6,778 bases of DNA from Nocardioidaceae bacterium. Its GTDB lineage: Bacteria; Actinomycetota; Actinomycetes; Propionibacteriales; Nocardioidaceae. The first letter of the stretch is position 1; every line of letters starts with the position of its first letter. The DNA lies in the NCBI GenBank assembly GCA_020438665.1, contig JAGQUE010000210.1:1-6778 (forward strand), read 5' to 3'. The notes below the pieces were generated by a model. It was not told where the DNA came from. It worked only from the letters and a program-made list of their open reading frames with translations, and did not search any database. Below, piece by piece: positions 5,687 through 6,778 of this stretch. The position numbers and the translations under genes are program-made.

Positions 5687-6683
5687 GACGGCCTCCTCCC
5701 GCGCGTCCGGCGAGCGCCGTGGCCAGCCCGAGCGGCCGCTCGAGGTCGCGGGCGAAGTCGTCGAACGCCTCGACCGTCGTACGGCGAGGCTCGAAGCCGA
5801 GGATCGTGCGCATCCGAGTGGTGTCGATGCCGCGCCCGAAGGTGAGGAAGGACAGCTGCTCGGGCGAGAAGTCGGCCATCCGGGCCGATCGCAGCGCGGC
5901 CCCGAGGCTCGACATCGCCGCCGTCGGCAGCGGCAGCGAGGCCTTGCCGAGGCGCCGGATCGCCTGGGAGAGCAGCAGGACACCGTCACCCGCGACGTTG
6001 AAGGTGCCGGGCACCTCGTGGGTCACGGCGTGGCGCAACGCGGCGAAGAGATCCTCCTGGTGGAGGAACTGCAGTCGCGGGTCGAAGCCCAGCACCCGCG
6101 GCAGCGCGGGAAGTCGGAAGTAGGAGGTGATCGGGCTCTCGACGTCGGGGCCGATCACATTGGCCCCGCGCAGCATCGTCACCCGGACGTCGGGGCGGCG
6201 GCGCGAGAAGCTGCGGACATAGCCCTCGACCTCATAGGCGTCCTTGGCATAGCCCGAGCTCGGCAGCCGCTTGGCGTGCATGTCCTCGGTGAACATCGCC
6301 GGGTCGCGGCTGCTGGCGCCATAGACGGTGCTGGAGGACTTGACCACCAGGGTCTTGAGCCCGGGCGCGCCCTGGCAGGCGGCGAGCAGCTGCATCGTCC
6401 CGATGACGTTGAGCTCTTTCATCGTGCCGCGCCCGCCGGCACTGCCGGGGGTGGCGATGACGCTCATGTGGACGACGGTGTCGACGTCCTCCTTGGCGAT
6501 GACCTTGGCGATGACGGGGCTGCGGATGTCGGCCCGCACGAAGGACACCTCACCGATGTCACCGCGTGGGGGGACGACGTCGACGCCGATCACCCGGTCG
6601 ACGGACGGGTCGTCCGCGACATGGCGCGCGAACCGTCGCCCGAGGTCACGGGAGACCCCGGTGACGAGGACGACCCTGCCCAT
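5679..6683 (-). CDS. NAD-dependent epimerase/dehydratase family protein (extended SDR, atypical active site)
   Basis: This 334-residue extended short-chain dehydrogenase/reductase-fold protein resembles, from memory, mycobacterial Rv0501 (annotated galE2). The N-terminal Rossmann strand RVVLVTGVSRDLG (3-15) binds the dinucleotide. VRADIR (49-54) and VVHMSV (70-75) are typical of epimerases. LNVIGTMQLLAAC (91-103) and VKSSSTVYG (114-122, with the Ser/Thr of the active site) also match. The expected YxxxK pair is missing: the candidate tyrosine Tyr145 is followed by A-K-D-A, with lysine at +2 and alanine at +4. The middle glycine of TGxxGxxG is Arg12. These changes suggest it may not epimerise UDP-glucose, and a binding or altered-chemistry role is possible. 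The ATG at 6683 lies 18 bases after the bS22 stop and has a weak AGGCGG upstream. The gene is followed by the acyltransferase in the same operon. Fold assignment is secure, function is not. Confidence 0.9.
   Translation of the reverse strand: MGRVVLVTGVSRDLGRRFARHVADDPSVDRVIGVDVVPPRGDIGEVSFVRADIRSPVIAKVIAKEDVDTVVHMSVIATPGSAGGRGTMKELNVIGTMQLLAACQGAPGLKTLVVKSSSTVYGASSRDPAMFTEDMHAKRLPSSGYAKDAYEVEGYVRSFSRRRPDVRVTMLRGANVIGPDVESPITSYFRLPALPRVLGFDPRLQFLHQEDLFAALRHAVTHEVPGTFNVAGDGVLLLSQAIRRLGKASLPLPTAAMSSLGAALRSARMADFSPEQLSFLTFGRGIDTTRMRTILGFEPRRTTVEAFDDFARDLERPLGLATALAGRAGGGRHG
5691..5700 (-). promoter_or_regulatory. Strong Shine-Dalgarno for the acyltransferase gene
   Basis: On the minus strand GGGAGGAGGC lies four bases before the ATG at 5686 and is inside the last codons of the epimerase-like gene. 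It is the strongest ribosome binding site in the window and fixes the acyltransferase start. It also suggests the acyltransferase is translated well, not merely by read-through. Confidence 0.75.
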
Positions 6684-6701
6684 GTCGGACCGCCTGCGGA
6701 C

Positions 6702-6778
6702 CTACTTGCCGAGCTTGCGACGCTGGACGCGCGTCTTCTTCAGCAGCTTGCGGTGCTTCTTCTTCGCCATGCGCTTGC
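6702..6778 (-). CDS. Small ribosomal protein bS22 (AURKAIP1/COX24 domain), partial at the N-terminus
   Basis: The last 24 residues and the TAG stop are visible: KR followed by MAKKKHRKLLKKTRVQRRKLGK. This highly basic tail matches the tiny actinobacterial protein known from mycobacterial ribosomes as bS22 (Rv0500B in M. tuberculosis). The complete protein is about 33 residues, and its usual N-terminal part (ending KKRRKR) would lie just past the right edge. The KR before the Met fits that longer form, so the Met at 6770 is probably internal. It binds rRNA through its many Lys and Arg residues. The epimerase-like gene starts 18 bases downstream, so the protein likely heads or belongs to that operon. 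It is short and cut, but the match is characteristic. Confidence 0.88.
   Translation of the reverse strand, partial: KRMAKKKHRKLLKKTRVQRRKLGK

Noticed and set aside
5042..5845. 267-residue Gly-rich plus-strand open frame
   Set aside because: It mirrors the Ala/Pro-rich disordered region of the acyltransferase on the other strand and has no domain signature.
5687..5989. Upstream extension of the acyltransferase frame
   Set aside because: It overlaps the well-supported epimerase-like gene, is Arg/Ser-rich shadow sequence, and the ATG at 5686 has a strong ribosome binding site.

Overview
The window comes from a very GC-rich actinobacterium, most likely Nocardioidaceae or a close relative. The evidence is near-universal G/C at third codon positions, GTG starts, translationally coupled stop/start overlaps, and a gene order that, from memory, resembles the mycobacterial Rv0500B-Rv0509 neighbourhood (bS22, galE2, plsC-like, serB1, glutaredoxin, hemA). 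The family placement is inference; no marker gene fixes the genus. All eight genes found are housekeeping or metabolic. No mobile element, CRISPR array, tRNA or rRNA was seen.

Layout from left to right. (1) Positions 1-1502, minus strand: a redox-controlled haem module. The promoter near 1474-1502 carries a Rex-type operator. It is followed by rex (redox-sensing repressor) and hemA (glutamyl-tRNA reductase, cut by the left edge), joined by an ATGA overlap. This matches the self-regulated rex-hemACD operon known in Streptomyces. (2) Positions 1400-1625: a 226-base gap with a GC-rich stem-loop after the glutaredoxin stop and the rex promoter. (3) Positions 1626-3433, minus strand: an AMP-forming acyl-CoA synthetase followed, through a GTGA overlap, by a small CxxC glutaredoxin-like protein. 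(4) Positions 3434-3523: a short divergent control region dominated by a perfect 14-bp-arm palindrome. (5) Positions 3524-4429, plus strand: a HAD subfamily IB phosphatase, probably leaderless. (6) Positions 4423-4454: a hairpin containing both convergent stop codons, a probable bidirectional terminator. (7) Positions 4448-6778, minus strand: an operon of bS22 (cut by the right edge), an atypical NAD-dependent epimerase/dehydratase-like protein, and a PlsC-type acyltransferase with a long disordered N-terminus.

Functionally, the right two thirds look like lipid metabolism: fatty acid activation, acyl transfer to a glycerolipid, and a phosphatase of a family that includes lipid phosphatases. 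The left third ties haem synthesis to the NADH/NAD+ ratio. No clearly new multi-gene system is visible. The most interesting signals are regulatory (the divergent palindrome, the Rex operator over the -35 box, the stop-codon hairpin) and biochemical (an epimerase-fold protein without its YxxxK pair, and unexpected use of the TAT tyrosine codon).
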